In this document: piece after piece, positions 48,049-57,337 of the stretch
How the letters are laid out: each line of letters opens with the position of its first letter
Numbering within the stretch: position 1 is the first letter of the stretch
Program-made: the position numbers and the translations under genes
Source of the DNA: Streptomyces sp. CB09001
GTDB taxonomy: Bacteria; Actinomycetota; Actinomycetes; Streptomycetales; Streptomycetaceae
NCBI RefSeq assembly: GCF_003369795.1
Contig: NZ_CP026730.1
Coordinates: 4,331,001-4,395,000 of the forward strand
Direction: 5' to 3'
Length of the DNA stretch: 64,000 nucleotides
The notes under the pieces: model-generated
Databases searched by the model: none
The model's input: the letters and a program-made list of their open reading frames with translations, nothing else
Told to the model about the DNA's origin: nothing

Positions 48049-50532
48049 TCACTCACGGGCGACGACCGGGCGGCGGCGTACCAGCACGGCGGCGGAGGCG
48101 AGCGACGCCGTCACGGTGAGGGCCGCGCAGGTGATCGCGGTCATGGCGACGGCCGTCCATGGGACGACCGGTGTGGCGGGTACCGCGAGCAGGTGCAGGG
48201 CCGCCCCCATGCCGGCGAGGTTGAGACCGGTGACCAGCAGGCCCAGCAGGGTGCCCACCGCGGTGACCGTCAGGGACTCGGCGGCGAGCAGCCGCAGCAC
48301 CTGCCCGCCGGTGGCGCCCGTGATCCGCAGGACCGCCAGGTCGCGGACCCGGTCGGACGTGGCCGTCAGCGTCGTGTTGACCACGGAGATCCCCGTGTAG
48401 AGCAGGGCGATGCCCAGGACCAGGAAGAGGCCCGTCCGTGTGGTGCCGCCGGACTCGGCGGAGGCCGCTTCGGCCCACTCGTCGCCGCTCGACACCCGTC
48501 CGCCCACCGACGCGACCGCCCCGCGCAGCCCGGCGGCCACCGCGTCGGCGTCGGCGCCGTCGGCGAGGGCGACGTCCACCCGGTCGACGGGGGCGCCGGC
48601 GGCATTGGCAGCGGTGACGTAGACGCCGTTGTCGCCGGTGCCGGTGTGCATCACGGCGGCGATGCGCAGGGTCTTGTACGTGCCGTCCCCGAGCCAGACC
48701 CGCACCCGCCGGCCGACCGTGTGCTCCTCCCACTCCTCGTTCACGATGATCGAGTGGTCGTCGAGGTCGGACGCCTTCCCCGCGGCGAGCGGGAGGCGGG
48801 TCGTGGCGGTGAGGGGCTCGGGGGCGGCGACGGCACGCGCGTCGGACCTGATGAGGGCCACACCGTCCTCCAGGACGTACACCGCGCTCGACGAGGTCGG
48901 GGAGATCTCCGCCCCGGACACCGCGCGCAGGCGGTCCACGGTCGCCGCGTCGAAGCCCGCACCGGACGGGGCGGTGACCACGAAGGCGGCGGCGGTCCGC
49001 TCCCGGACCTCGGCGGCCTTCGCCCCGTTCAGGGTCGCGACGGCGCCGAGCAGGGAGCCCGCGAGCGCGACCGTGACCAGCACCGGCGCCGCGACGGCGG
49101 CGGTACGGCGGACACCGGCCACCGTGTTCTCCCGGGCCAGCAGACCCGTGGCGCCCGGCAGGCGGGCCGGCAGCCAGGTGAGCAGGCGCACCGACGGCCG
49201 CACCACGACCGGCGCGAGCAGCGCGGCCGCGGCGATCAGCGGCATCGGGCGGCTCACGTACGTCTTGCGGTGCAGCAGGTCCCCGGGGTCGCCGGCCAGG
49301 GCGAGTACGAGCGTGACCAGCGCGGTCAGCAGCAGCCCCGCCCCGCACACCCACCGGCCCCGGGTCATCGTCCCGGTGTCGACGGAGGCCTCGCGCAGGG
49401 CCTCGACGGGACCGGTGCGCCCCGCCCGCCACGCCGCCGCCGTCGCGCCGCACAGGGCGACGACGAGCCCCGTCCAGAAGGCCAAGTGGTACGGCCAGGT
49501 GTGGTCCCCGATGGCGAACCAGGTGGGTGCCAGACCCTCCTCCACCACCCGGGCCGCCAGATGCGGCGCGGCGTACGCGCCGAGCACGCAGCCGGCCGCG
49601 GAGGCGAGCACGCCGACCCCGAGGGCCTCGGCCAGCACCGTCCGGCGCAGCTGTCCCGGCGTCGCCCCGGCCGTGCGCAGCAGCCCGAACTCCCGGCGCC
49701 GCCGGTCCACTGCGAAGGCGAACGTGGACGCCACGACGAACACCGACACGAACGCGGTGACGCCGCCGGCCGTGCCGAACAGGGCGTTCAGACCGGTCAG
49801 CGCCTCGCGGTCCCGCTCGGGGTCCGCGTCCGCGTACCGCCGGTCGTCCCCGGCGAGCACCCGGACGCCCGCACTGCCCGGCACCGAGTCCCGTACGGCG
49901 TCCCGTACCGCCTTCCGTACGGCGGACACCTCCGCGTCGACCGCCGCCTGCACGCCGACCGGGGCGAGCCGGGCGGCCCGCGCGTCGGTGAAGAAGACGG
50001 CGTCCTCGAACCCGCGGCCGGGCACCGTGCCCACCACCCGCAGGGTGCCCCGGTCCGTGCGCACCCGCTCGCCCGGGGCGGCCCAGCCGCCGGTGACGAC
50101 GACCTCGTCGGCGGCGCGCGGCGCGCGACCGGCGTCGATCCGGTACGGGGCGAACGCCGCGGTGGACCAGGGGTGGCCCACCAGCTCACCGGGGCCGTGC
50201 CCGCCGCCCCGTACCCGCACCGGGAAGGACCGGTCCTCGACGACGGTGCCGAGCCGCTTCAGCCGGGCCACGACGGCGTGGGGCACGGCACGCGGCCGCG
50301 CCAGCTCCTCCGTACGCTCCCCGGAGGCCGTCGGCACCCGCAGGGTGTCCTGCCCCCGGACCACGACCGGCGCGGCGGCGAACCGCTCCGGTTTCCGGTC
50401 GGGCGCGTCCAGCGTGGAGGCCAGCGCCAGCCCCGACACGGACAGCAGGGCGACACCGAGCGCCAGCGCGACGAAGCTGCCGGTGAAGGCGGCCCAACGG
50501 GTGCGCAGGGTGTGCAGGGCGGTGGTCAGCAC
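48049..50532 (-). CDS. FtsX-type ABC transporter permease
   Basis: 827-aa permease of a MacB/LolCE-type exporter. An N-terminal helix (FVALALGVALLSVSGLALAS) leads a large extracytoplasmic domain, followed by a first FtsX block (VTAFVSVFVVASTFAFAV and DRRRREFGLLRTAGATPGQL). A second extracytoplasmic domain and second FtsX block (GLFLVLGIALLYTGISVVN, DLAVLRITGATGGQVLR) complete it, giving about 10 helices. GTG 50532 was chosen because it overlaps the ATPase stop by 7 bases. It works with that ATPase and is probably regulated by the divergent two-component system. Substrate unknown, perhaps an antimicrobial peptide or lipid. Confidence 0.88.
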   Translation of the reverse strand: MLTTALHTLRTRWAAFTGSFVALALGVALLSVSGLALASTLDAPDRKPERFAAAPVVVRGQDTLRVPTASGERTEELARPRAVPHAVVARLKRLGTVVEDRSFPVRVRGGGHGPGELVGHPWSTAAFAPYRIDAGRAPRAADEVVVTGGWAAPGERVRTDRGTLRVVGTVPGRGFEDAVFFTDARAARLAPVGVQAAVDAEVSAVRKAVRDAVRDSVPGSAGVRVLAGDDRRYADADPERDREALTGLNALFGTAGGVTAFVSVFVVASTFAFAVDRRRREFGLLRTAGATPGQLRRTVLAEALGVGVLASAAGCVLGAYAAPHLAARVVEEGLAPTWFAIGDHTWPYHLAFWTGLVVALCGATAAAWRAGRTGPVEALREASVDTGTMTRGRWVCGAGLLLTALVTLVLALAGDPGDLLHRKTYVSRPMPLIAAAALLAPVVVRPSVRLLTWLPARLPGATGLLARENTVAGVRRTAAVAAPVLVTVALAGSLLGAVATLNGAKAAEVRERTAAAFVVTAPSGAGFDAATVDRLRAVSGAEISPTSSSAVYVLEDGVALIRSDARAVAAPEPLTATTRLPLAAGKASDLDDHSIIVNEEWEEHTVGRRVRVWLGDGTYKTLRIAAVMHTGTGDNGVYVTAANAAGAPVDRVDVALADGADADAVAAGLRGAVASVGGRVSSGDEWAEAASAESGGTTRTGLFLVLGIALLYTGISVVNTTLTATSDRVRDLAVLRITGATGGQVLRLLAAESLTVTAVGTLLGLLVTGLNLAGMGAALHLLAVPATPVVPWTAVAMTAITCAALTVTASLASAAVLVRRRPVVARE

Positions 50533-51266
50533 GGGGCCGTCTCCAGGCGGGTCAGGTGGGCGGCGACGGTGTCGGCGGCCGGGGCGGACAGTTCGCCGTG
50601 CACATGGCCGTCGACGAGGAACAGCACGCGGTCGGCGTACGAGGCGGCGACCGGGTCGTGGGTGACCATGACGACCGTCCGGCCCTCGCCGTCGGCCATG
50701 GCGCGCAGCAGGGTAAGCACCTCGCGGCCGGCGCGCGAGTCCAGCGCCCCCGTCGGCTCGTCGGCGAACAGCACCTCCGGGCGGGTGATCAGCGCGCGGG
50801 CCAGGGCGACGCGCTGCTGCTGGCCGCCGGACAGCTCGGTCGGCCGGTGCCTGGCGCGGTCGGCCAGACCGACCTGGCGCAGCGCCTCGCGCACCCGGTC
50901 CCGCGGCGGGCGGCGTCCGGCCAGCCGCAGGGGGAGCGCCACGTTCTGCGCGGCGGTCAGGGACGGCAGCAGGTTGAACGCCTGGAAGACGAAGCCGACG
51001 CGTTCCCGGCGCAGCAGGGTCAGCCGCCGCTCGCTCAGCCCCGTCAGCTCCGTGCCGCCGACGACGACCGATCCCGACGTGGGCCGGTCCAGTCCGGCGG
51101 CGCACTGGAGCAGTGTCGACTTGCCCGAGCCCGAGGGGCCCATGACGGCGGTGAAGCTGCCGCGGGGCAGGGAGAGGGACACGTCGTCGAGGGCGGTCAC
51201 GGTGCCGTCGCCCGCGCCGTACCGTCTGCTGACGGAACGCAGTCGGATCGCGTCGTCGCTGGTCAT
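50526..51266 (-). CDS. ABC transporter ATP-binding protein (LolD/MacB type)
   Basis: 246-aa ATPase. Walker A is GPSGSGKST (residues 42-50), the Q-loop is FVFQAFNLLPSLTAAQNV, the signature is LSGGQQQRVALARAL, Walker B is VLFADEPTGALDS and the switch His is in VMVTHD. These are the features of the lipoprotein-release/macrolide-export subgroup. It is first of the two-gene operon and overlaps the permease start. It diverges from the histidine kinase gene, with 180 bp between. Confidence 0.93.
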   Translation of the reverse strand: MTSDDAIRLRSVSRRYGAGDGTVTALDDVSLSLPRGSFTAVMGPSGSGKSTLLQCAAGLDRPTSGSVVVGGTELTGLSERRLTLLRRERVGFVFQAFNLLPSLTAAQNVALPLRLAGRRPPRDRVREALRQVGLADRARHRPTELSGGQQQRVALARALITRPEVLFADEPTGALDSRAGREVLTLLRAMADGEGRTVVMVTHDPVAASYADRVLFLVDGHVHGELSAPAADTVAAHLTRLETAPC

Positions 51267-51446
51267 CAGTCTCCACTTCCCGATGTCCGAGCTGTTCGAT
51301 GGGATGCCCGGTGCGCCAACGAAACCGTGCGGGGCGGCACCGGCGCAGTGCGGCAGGGGCTAGAGCGGGGGTATGGCCTGCCCTACCTCCGTTGCTCCGC
51401 CTGGGCCGATGGCCGCGCCGCCCGTCGCGGTCCTACGGTGAGCCGC

Positions 51447-52742
51447 ATGCGCTCTCGCGACCTGTGGCAGGCCCTGTCCGCCCGCCGCTACCTGCTCTCC
51501 GCCTGGCCGTGGCGGGCGACCGCCTACCTGGTGACCGGGGCGGCGGCCGGCGCCGCGACCCTGGTGGGGCTCGCGGCCGCCCTCGTCGTCGGCGGTGTCC
51601 TCACCGTCGTGCTGGTGGGACTGCCGCTGCTGGTGCTCACCGTCCTCGCCGGCATCCCCCTGGCCCGCCTGGAGCGGCACCGGCTGCGCCTGATCGACCC
51701 CGCCCCCGCCCCCGCCCGGCCGGTACGGCAGCCGCCCGCCACCGGGCCGTGGCCCTGGCTGCTCACCCGGCTGCGGGAGCGGGCGACCTGGCGGGAGCTG
51801 GGCCACGCGCTGCTGTTCGCCCTTCTCCTGTGGCCGCTGGACGCCCTGGCCGTGGCCCTCGCCCTGGCGGCACCGCTGCACCTGGCCGCCACCCCGTTGG
51901 TGATGGCCACAGCGGGCGGCGGCGAGGAGGCGAAGGTCCTCAAGCAGTGGACGGTCACCACCTGGCCGGCCGCGTCCGGCGTCGCCGCGCTCGGGCTGCT
52001 CCTCCTCGCCCTGGGCGGCTACGCGCTGGGCCTGGCGGCGGGCGTGCGGGCCGAGCTGGCCCGGGTGCTGGTGGGCGTCCCGGGCGAGGGCGATCCGGAG
52101 GCCAGGGTCGTCGAACTCACCCGCTCACGGGCCCGGTTGGTGGACGCCTTCGAGGCCGAGCGGCGCCGCATCGAACGCGACCTGCACGACGGCGCCCAGC
52201 AGCGCCTGGTCGCCCTGACGATGGCCCTCGGCCTGGCCCGCCTGGACGCGCCGCCGGGACCGCTGGCCGACCAGCTGGCCAAGGCGCACGGCGAGGCGGG
52301 CAGGGCGCTGGAGGAACTGCGCGAGCTGATCCACGGCATCCACCCCAAGGTCCTCGCCGACTACGGACTGCCCGCGGCGGTCGCCGACGCCGCCGACCGC
52401 TCCGCCGTCCCCGTCGACGTCGCCCTGGAACTGCCCGGACGGCTGCCCCGGGCGGTGGAGGCCGCCGCCTACTTCGTGGTCTGCGAGGCCCTCGCCAACG
52501 TCGGCAGGCACAGCGGCGCCGACCGCGCGGAGGTGACCGGCGGCCACCGCGACGGACGGCTCCTCCTCTGCGTCCGCGACGACGGCCGGGGCGGGGCCGA
52601 CGTCGCGGCGGGCAGCGGGCTGACCGGACTCGCCGACCGGGTGTCGGTCCTCGATGGCAGACTCTCCCTGTCCAGCCCGCCGGGTGGACCGACCCTGCTG
52701 AGCGTGGAGATTCCTTGCGAGTGGACCGAACGCTTCGGGTAG
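51447..52742 (+). CDS. Sensor histidine kinase (NarL-type two-component system)
   Basis: 431-aa membrane kinase. Four hydrophobic helices (residues about 20-190) form an N-terminal sensor domain of the Streptomyces kind with no obvious large external loop. ERRRIERDLHDGAQQRLVAL holds the HisKA_3 phosphorylated His near 247, and ANVGRHSGADRAEV and VRDDGRGGADVAAGSGLTGL are N and G boxes. ATG 51447 was chosen because TACGGT lies 7 bases before it, suggesting a leaderless mRNA; a GTG 9 bases upstream is possible. The response regulator gene overlaps its end, and the ABC exporter is divergent. Confidence 0.88.
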   Translation: MRSRDLWQALSARRYLLSAWPWRATAYLVTGAAAGAATLVGLAAALVVGGVLTVVLVGLPLLVLTVLAGIPLARLERHRLRLIDPAPAPARPVRQPPATGPWPWLLTRLRERATWRELGHALLFALLLWPLDALAVALALAAPLHLAATPLVMATAGGGEEAKVLKQWTVTTWPAASGVAALGLLLLALGGYALGLAAGVRAELARVLVGVPGEGDPEARVVELTRSRARLVDAFEAERRRIERDLHDGAQQRLVALTMALGLARLDAPPGPLADQLAKAHGEAGRALEELRELIHGIHPKVLADYGLPAAVADAADRSAVPVDVALELPGRLPRAVEAAAYFVVCEALANVGRHSGADRAEVTGGHRDGRLLLCVRDDGRGGADVAAGSGLTGLADRVSVLDGRLSLSSPPGGPTLLSVEIPCEWTERFG

Positions 52743-53374
52743 TGCTCGCCGAGGACAGCGTGCTGCTGCGGGACGGCCTGACCGGCCTGCTGGCCCGCTT
52801 CGGCCACCAGGTCGTGGCGGCTATCGGCGACGCGGAGGCACTCGTCGCCGCGGTCACGGAGCACGCCCCGGACATCGTCGTCACCGACGTCCGTATGCCG
52901 CCCGGCTTCCAGGACGAGGGCCTGCACGCGGCCGTCCGCCTGCGCGAGGAGCGGCCCACCCTGCCCGTCCTGGTCCTCAGCCAGTACGTGCAACGGGCCT
53001 ACGCGGCCGAGCTGCTGGACTCCGGCGACGGCACCGGCGTCGGCTATCTGCTCAAGGACCGCGTCGGCCAGGTCGAGGAGTTCGTCGACGCGCTGGCCGA
53101 GGTCGCGGCGGGCGGCACGGTCGTCGACCCGGAGGTGGTGCGCCAGTTGCTGCGCCGCCGCCGGGATCCGCTGGAGCGGCTCAGCCCGCGCGAGCGGGAG
53201 GTGCTCGCCCTGATCGCGGAGGGCAGGTCCAACGCGGCGATCGCCCGGCAACTCGTCGTCTCCGAGGCGGCCGTGGGCAAGCACATCGGCAGCATCCTCG
53301 CCAAGCTCGACCTGCCCCCGGCGACCGAGACGCACCGCAGGGTGCTGGCGGTACTGACGTATCTGCGGGGCTGA
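52721..53374 (+). CDS. Response regulator, NarL/LuxR family
   Basis: 217-aa DNA-binding regulator. Receiver domain: VVLAEDSVLLRDGL gives the acidic pair, DIVVTDVRMPP the phosphoryl Asp56, and VGYLLKDRVG the conserved Lys. The C-terminal LuxR HTH runs from LSPREREVLALIAEG to KHIGSILAKLDLP. GTG 52721 was chosen; a TTG at 52715 would also fit. Its start overlaps the last 22 bases of the kinase gene, so the pair is translationally coupled. Likely targets are its own operon and the ABC exporter. Confidence 0.92.
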   Translation: MDRTLRVVLAEDSVLLRDGLTGLLARFGHQVVAAIGDAEALVAAVTEHAPDIVVTDVRMPPGFQDEGLHAAVRLREERPTLPVLVLSQYVQRAYAAELLDSGDGTGVGYLLKDRVGQVEEFVDALAEVAAGGTVVDPEVVRQLLRRRRDPLERLSPREREVLALIAEGRSNAAIARQLVVSEAAVGKHIGSILAKLDLPPATETHRRVLAVLTYLRG

Positions 53375-53545
53375 CGCGGTCCGGGCGTCGCGGGGCGAAC
53401 GAAGGTGTACAGATTTTGTCACGAATCCTGCACGGGGCGGCACTTCATCTCCACATGGCGGCACGATTGATCGCCGCAAGCCCCGCCCCGGCGGTAGCCC
53501 CGGCCGCCCGTACCCACTTGGTACCGCTACCAGGAAAGTGAGCCC

Positions 53546-54688
53546 GTGAGTTCCGTCCCGCCTCCCGACCGTTCCGACGACGAACCGGCCCCCTCGATCT
53601 CCGACGAGCAGTTGGAGGCGTTCCTGCGGGAGGCCGCCGAGGGCGGTGGCCGCCCCGCGCCCAAGGAGCCCTCGGCGCGGGCGCGGATGGTGGCCCGGCG
53701 GTTGCGCGAGGAGAAGGAGCCGACGCCCTGGCGAGCCCCGCAGGGCAGCCCGAGGGGCGACGGCCGCGGCCGTCGGCGCCTGGTGGGCGCGGTGGTCGGT
53801 GTGGTGGTGCTGGCGGCGCTCGCCGTCGTCGCCGTACGGCCCTCCCTGGTCCTGGACCGGCTGCCCGGCGGGGGCGACGACGCCCCGGCGTCCCCGACAC
53901 TGGCGGCCGAGTCGGCGCGGCCGACCGGCGCCCCCGGGGAGGCGGCCGGGGCCGAGCGTGCCACGCGCGAGCACCCGTTCCGCGGCTCACCCGCCGAGCG
54001 GTGGGCCGAGGGCGCCGACGCCATCGAGGTGCCGGCGGCGAAGGCGCTGTCCGGCATGAGCAAGGAGGACGTGGCGTTCGCGCTGCGCCGCACCAAGGAA
54101 CTCCTGGTCGCCGCCAACCTGGACCCCGCCGTACTGCGCGGGGAACGGCCGGACGAGGCGCTGGACGTGCTCGACCCGAAGCAGCCGGAGCTGCTGCCCA
54201 AGCTGCGCCGCTCACTGAGCGACCCGGACGCCGACCACGACCCGCTCCGGCTCTTCACCCGCTTCGACCCGGCCGAGACCCGCCTGGCCGGTGACGTCGT
54301 CAAGGTCCGTGGCCGCATGACGCTCGCCGCGGGCGAACCGGGCGTGGTGAAGGTCGACGCGGACTACACCTTCGTCTACCCGCTGGTCCGGGCCGACGAC
54401 ACCGACGGGCCGGTCGCCCGCACGATCATCCGCCGCGAGCTCACCCTGACCCTGAACGACCCGGCGAAGTGGAACGTGACCGAGGGCAAGCTCCTGGTGG
54501 AGAAGTACTTCTCCGAGTACGGCAACACCGACTGCGACGTCTACGACGGCTACCTGCACCCCGGCTTCCCCGACGACGACGGTCCCGGCGGCGCGCGGCC
54601 CACCGGCCCGCTGACCGACCCCTACGACCGGAGCCGACCCCTCTCCGGCTCCGGTTCGGAAGGCTGCGGCCAGGTCACCCGTACCTGA
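53546..54688 (+). CDS. Membrane-anchored protein of unknown function
   Basis: 380-aa protein. A cytoplasmic N-terminal part (1-75), acidic then basic, is followed by one transmembrane helix (LVGAVVGVVVLAALAVVAV, about 78-97) and an Ala/Pro/Gly-rich linker. The external domain has MSKEDVAFALRRTKELLVAANLD, RLFTRFDPAETRLAGDVVKVRG and a C-terminal segment with two Cys (CDVYDGYLHPGFP and GCGQV) that could form a disulphide. I do not recognise it beyond conservation in Streptomyces. GTG start with AGGAAAGTGA upstream. Confidence 0.65.
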   Translation: MSSVPPPDRSDDEPAPSISDEQLEAFLREAAEGGGRPAPKEPSARARMVARRLREEKEPTPWRAPQGSPRGDGRGRRRLVGAVVGVVVLAALAVVAVRPSLVLDRLPGGGDDAPASPTLAAESARPTGAPGEAAGAERATREHPFRGSPAERWAEGADAIEVPAAKALSGMSKEDVAFALRRTKELLVAANLDPAVLRGERPDEALDVLDPKQPELLPKLRRSLSDPDADHDPLRLFTRFDPAETRLAGDVVKVRGRMTLAAGEPGVVKVDADYTFVYPLVRADDTDGPVARTIIRRELTLTLNDPAKWNVTEGKLLVEKYFSEYGNTDCDVYDGYLHPGFPDDDGPGGARPTGPLTDPYDRSRPLSGSGSEGCGQVTRT

Positions 54689-54700
54689 CCCGGACGTGAC

Positions 54701-54738
54701 CGGGCCCGGGCGCTCTCCCTCACGCACGCCCGGACCCG
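54701..54738. terminator. Hairpin between converging genes
   Basis: CGGGCCCGGGCG (54701-54712) pairs with CGCCCGGACCCG (54727-54738) with one mismatch, between the unknown membrane protein and the protease gene. Confidence 0.4.
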
Positions 54739-54772
54739 TCCCCCGTTGTCCCCTGTGGGGGTCAGTGGGGTG

Positions 54773-56143
54773 TCACACTCGCTGCCACAGCGCCGGGACG
54801 TTCGGCGGCTCCCAGCCCGCGTAGGCCTGGTGGCCCTGCAGGCAGCGGAAGGTGGCGCCGCCGTAGGTCACGGTGTCGCCCGGCTGGTAGACGGTGCCGG
54901 CCGCCCAGGTGCCGCCGGGCTCCCCGGGCTCCTCGCCGCCGTCGTCGCCGCCGGTGGTCTTGAGCGTGAGCCCGTAGTTCTGGAGCAGCGCGTTGATCGG
55001 CTGGAAGAAGGTCTCGCCGCCGGTGCGGCAGTCGCCCGAACCGCCCGAGGTGACGCCCTGCGCCTGGCTGCCGGAGATGTAGGAGCCGCCGGAGTCACCG
55101 GGCTCCGCGCACACCGTGGTCTTGGTGACCGGGGAGATGGTGCCTTCCTGGTAGGTGACGCTGGTGTTCAGCTGCGTGACGGTGCCGCAGTGCCAGCCCG
55201 TCGTCGAGCCGGACCGGCACACGGACGCGCCGACCGGGGACGCCGTGGAACCGGTGACCTGGACGTTCTGCCCACCGGCGCCGAGCACGTACGGGGTCGC
55301 CGTCCACTGGGAGTTGGTGGCCACCCACGCCATGTCGCGGCCCGGGAAGATCGAGCCCTGGAAGGTGCCCTGGGCCACCCGGTTGGCGCCCGTCGTACTG
55401 GCGCCGGCCCGGCCGCAGTGGCCCGCGGTGGCGAAGCCCTGCTGGGTGCCCTTGGTGATCGGGAAGCCGATCGAGCAGCGGCTGCTGTTGTTGATGTAGT
55501 ACGCCTCGCCGCCGCGGAGGTCGTAGAAGGTGCGGGGCCGCTCGGTGCGGTTCTTCACGCGGGCGAGGGAGTCGTCGACACCGGCCGCCGAGAGCAGCTT
55601 GCGGGCCGCGGCGGGACGGATCGCCTCGACGACGACGGTGTTGGTGCGCGTGTCGACGTACCAGACGGGCGCGTCGGCGGTGTTCACACCGGCCGCCGCC
55701 TTGTCCAGGCGGGCCTTGGCCGCGTCCAGGTCGGCGAGCGAGTGGCGCACGACCTTCGCCTCGGCGCCCCGCGCCTCGATCGCGGCGACGTCGCCCGCGT
55801 CGGTCGTCGCCACGGCCAGGGTGCCGGACTCGGCACCGCGCACCCACGCGCCCGCGAAGTCGCCGCCGAGCGCGGCCCGCAGCCGGCCCGCCGTGGCGCC
55901 CGCCTCGGCCTCGTTGACGAGGCGGCGCTCCGCCTGCCGGCGGTCGAGGCCGAGGTCCCGTTGCATGGCCTTGAGGAGAGCGGGGGGCGCGGCGTCGGTG
56001 CGCAGCGTCTCGGCCGCGGTGGGGGCGGGGTCGGCGGGTGCCGTTCCGGCGCTCGCGGAGCCGCTGAGCCCGGCCACGAGCAGGGCCGCGGTCGCGGCGA
56101 CGGCGGCACCCACGGCTCTGTGGTGTCGGTGTCGATGGGACAT
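54773..56143 (-). CDS. Secreted serine protease (streptogrisin C-like) with chitin-binding domain
   Basis: 456-aa preproenzyme. A signal peptide (about 1-32: basic HRHHR, then VGAAVAATAALLVAGLSGSA) is followed by a pro-region (about 45-205) of the alpha-lytic type. The mature S1 domain has the catalytic triad His242 (TAGHC), Asp270 (GRDMAWV) and Ser351 (EPGDSGGS), and Cys pairs (CSIGF/HCG and CRSGS/HCG) as in streptogrisins. After a Gly/Glu/Pro linker a CBM5/12 module (AGTVYQPGDTVTYGG, FRCLQGHQAYAGWEP) gives the streptogrisin C layout, so it may attack proteins on fungal or arthropod chitin. Preceded by a 15-bp repeat array. Confidence 0.95.
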   Translation of the reverse strand: MSHRHRHHRAVGAAVAATAALLVAGLSGSASAGTAPADPAPTAAETLRTDAAPPALLKAMQRDLGLDRRQAERRLVNEAEAGATAGRLRAALGGDFAGAWVRGAESGTLAVATTDAGDVAAIEARGAEAKVVRHSLADLDAAKARLDKAAAGVNTADAPVWYVDTRTNTVVVEAIRPAAARKLLSAAGVDDSLARVKNRTERPRTFYDLRGGEAYYINNSSRCSIGFPITKGTQQGFATAGHCGRAGASTTGANRVAQGTFQGSIFPGRDMAWVATNSQWTATPYVLGAGGQNVQVTGSTASPVGASVCRSGSTTGWHCGTVTQLNTSVTYQEGTISPVTKTTVCAEPGDSGGSYISGSQAQGVTSGGSGDCRTGGETFFQPINALLQNYGLTLKTTGGDDGGEEPGEPGGTWAAGTVYQPGDTVTYGGATFRCLQGHQAYAGWEPPNVPALWQRV

Positions 56144-56234
56144 GGGGGATCTCCTCGGTCTCGGTGGGGAGGTGCCGAAACCGTAGGGAGGGGCGACCGG
56201 CCGGCATAAGAGGTCAGCCGTCCCTCTCCCCGGC

Positions 56235-56339
56235 GTTATGGAACCCGGTCTTACGGAACCCGGTCTTACGGAACCCGGTGTTACGGAACCCGGCCTTACG
56301 GAACCCGGCCTTACGGAACCCGGTGTTACGGAACCCGGT
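56235..56339. repeat. Seven tandem copies of a 15-bp repeat
   Basis: Units of the form G/C-TTACGGAACCCGGT/C occur seven times from 56235 to 56339. On the minus strand each unit reads GTTCCGTAA then CACCGG or GGCCGG, so each copy carries the Val-Pro-stop codons that end the LysR gene. Confidence 0.95.
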
Positions 56340-57273
56340 GGGCCGACATCCACTCCGTGTAGCTGTCGCTGCTCGCCGCCACGCTCGCGTGCGCCATGCG
56401 CGCCTGCGAGAGGACCGCGGCGGCGGTGTCCTGCCGCTGCGTCGCCGCGTGCCAGCCGAGCAGGTGCCGCCAGGTCAGCGGGGTGTCGGCCAGGGGCCGG
56501 GTCACGATTCCGGGCGTGGTCGGGAAGGTCGCCCGGCACAGCCCGACCGCCCGCCCCACCTGCACCAGGTGCACGAGGGACGCGGTGTCCGTCTCGTACA
56601 TGCGGCGCGGGGTGAAACCGGACCGGGCGCACGACGCGGTGAAGCAGTCGCCGAAGCAGCCGTCGCCGGGTACGCAGGCCCACTCCTCGTCGGCCAGCGC
56701 GGTCAGGTCCACCTCCGCGCGGTGGGCCAGCGGGTGGCCGTCGGTCATCATGACGAACACCGGGTCGACGGCGACCTCCCGCCACACCAGTCCCTCACCG
56801 GAGGGCGGCGACGCGGTGCCGCAGGTCCCGGCCAGCGCGAAGTCCAGCCGCCCCTCGGCGAGCTGCCCGGCCAGCTCCCGCTCGGACCAGGAGGTGCAGG
56901 TCGTCATCCGGGCGTCCGGCGCCACACCGGCCAGCCGGTCGAGCAGGGCGCCCAGTAAGGGGCCGTGGGTGCCGCCGATCCGCAGCCGCTCCGCCGTGCG
57001 CGGCGCGCGGGCGAACCGGGCCGCCTCCTGCTGCAGCTCGGTCACCGCCGGGAGCACGATCCGGCTCCGCTCCAGCACCAGTTCGCCCAGTGCGGTGGCC
57101 CGCACACCGTGCCGGCCGCGGACGAACAGCGCGCCGCCCAGGGCTCGTTCGATCCGCTTGAGCTGTGCGCTCAGCGCGGGCTGCGCGAGACCGAGAGCCG
57201 TCGCCGCCCTGGTGAGGCTGCCGGCGTCGGCGATGGCCCGGACCGTCTTGAGATGCCGCAACTCCAGCTCCAT
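56326..57273 (-). CDS. LysR family transcriptional regulator
   Basis: 315-aa regulator. The N-terminal wHTH (MELELRHLKTVRAIADAGS, TRAATALGLAQPALSAQLKR, ERALGGALFVR) is textbook LysR, and the effector domain follows (RIGGTHGPLLGALLDRL, then LADEEWACVPGDGCFGD). ATG 57273 was chosen because the HTH starts there. Its stop codon is inside the last unit of the 15-bp repeat array. It precedes the protease gene on the same strand with 182 bp between, and could regulate it. Confidence 0.9.
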   Translation of the reverse strand: MELELRHLKTVRAIADAGSLTRAATALGLAQPALSAQLKRIERALGGALFVRGRHGVRATALGELVLERSRIVLPAVTELQQEAARFARAPRTAERLRIGGTHGPLLGALLDRLAGVAPDARMTTCTSWSERELAGQLAEGRLDFALAGTCGTASPPSGEGLVWREVAVDPVFVMMTDGHPLAHRAEVDLTALADEEWACVPGDGCFGDCFTASCARSGFTPRRMYETDTASLVHLVQVGRAVGLCRATFPTTPGIVTRPLADTPLTWRHLLGWHAATQRQDTAAAVLSQARMAHASVAASSDSYTEWMSAHRVP

Positions 57274-57337
57274 GAGGGGAGCTTGCGACGCGGGGAGGGC
57301 GGGGGCAAGAGGTTGGTACGGACCTCTGGAGGAAACT

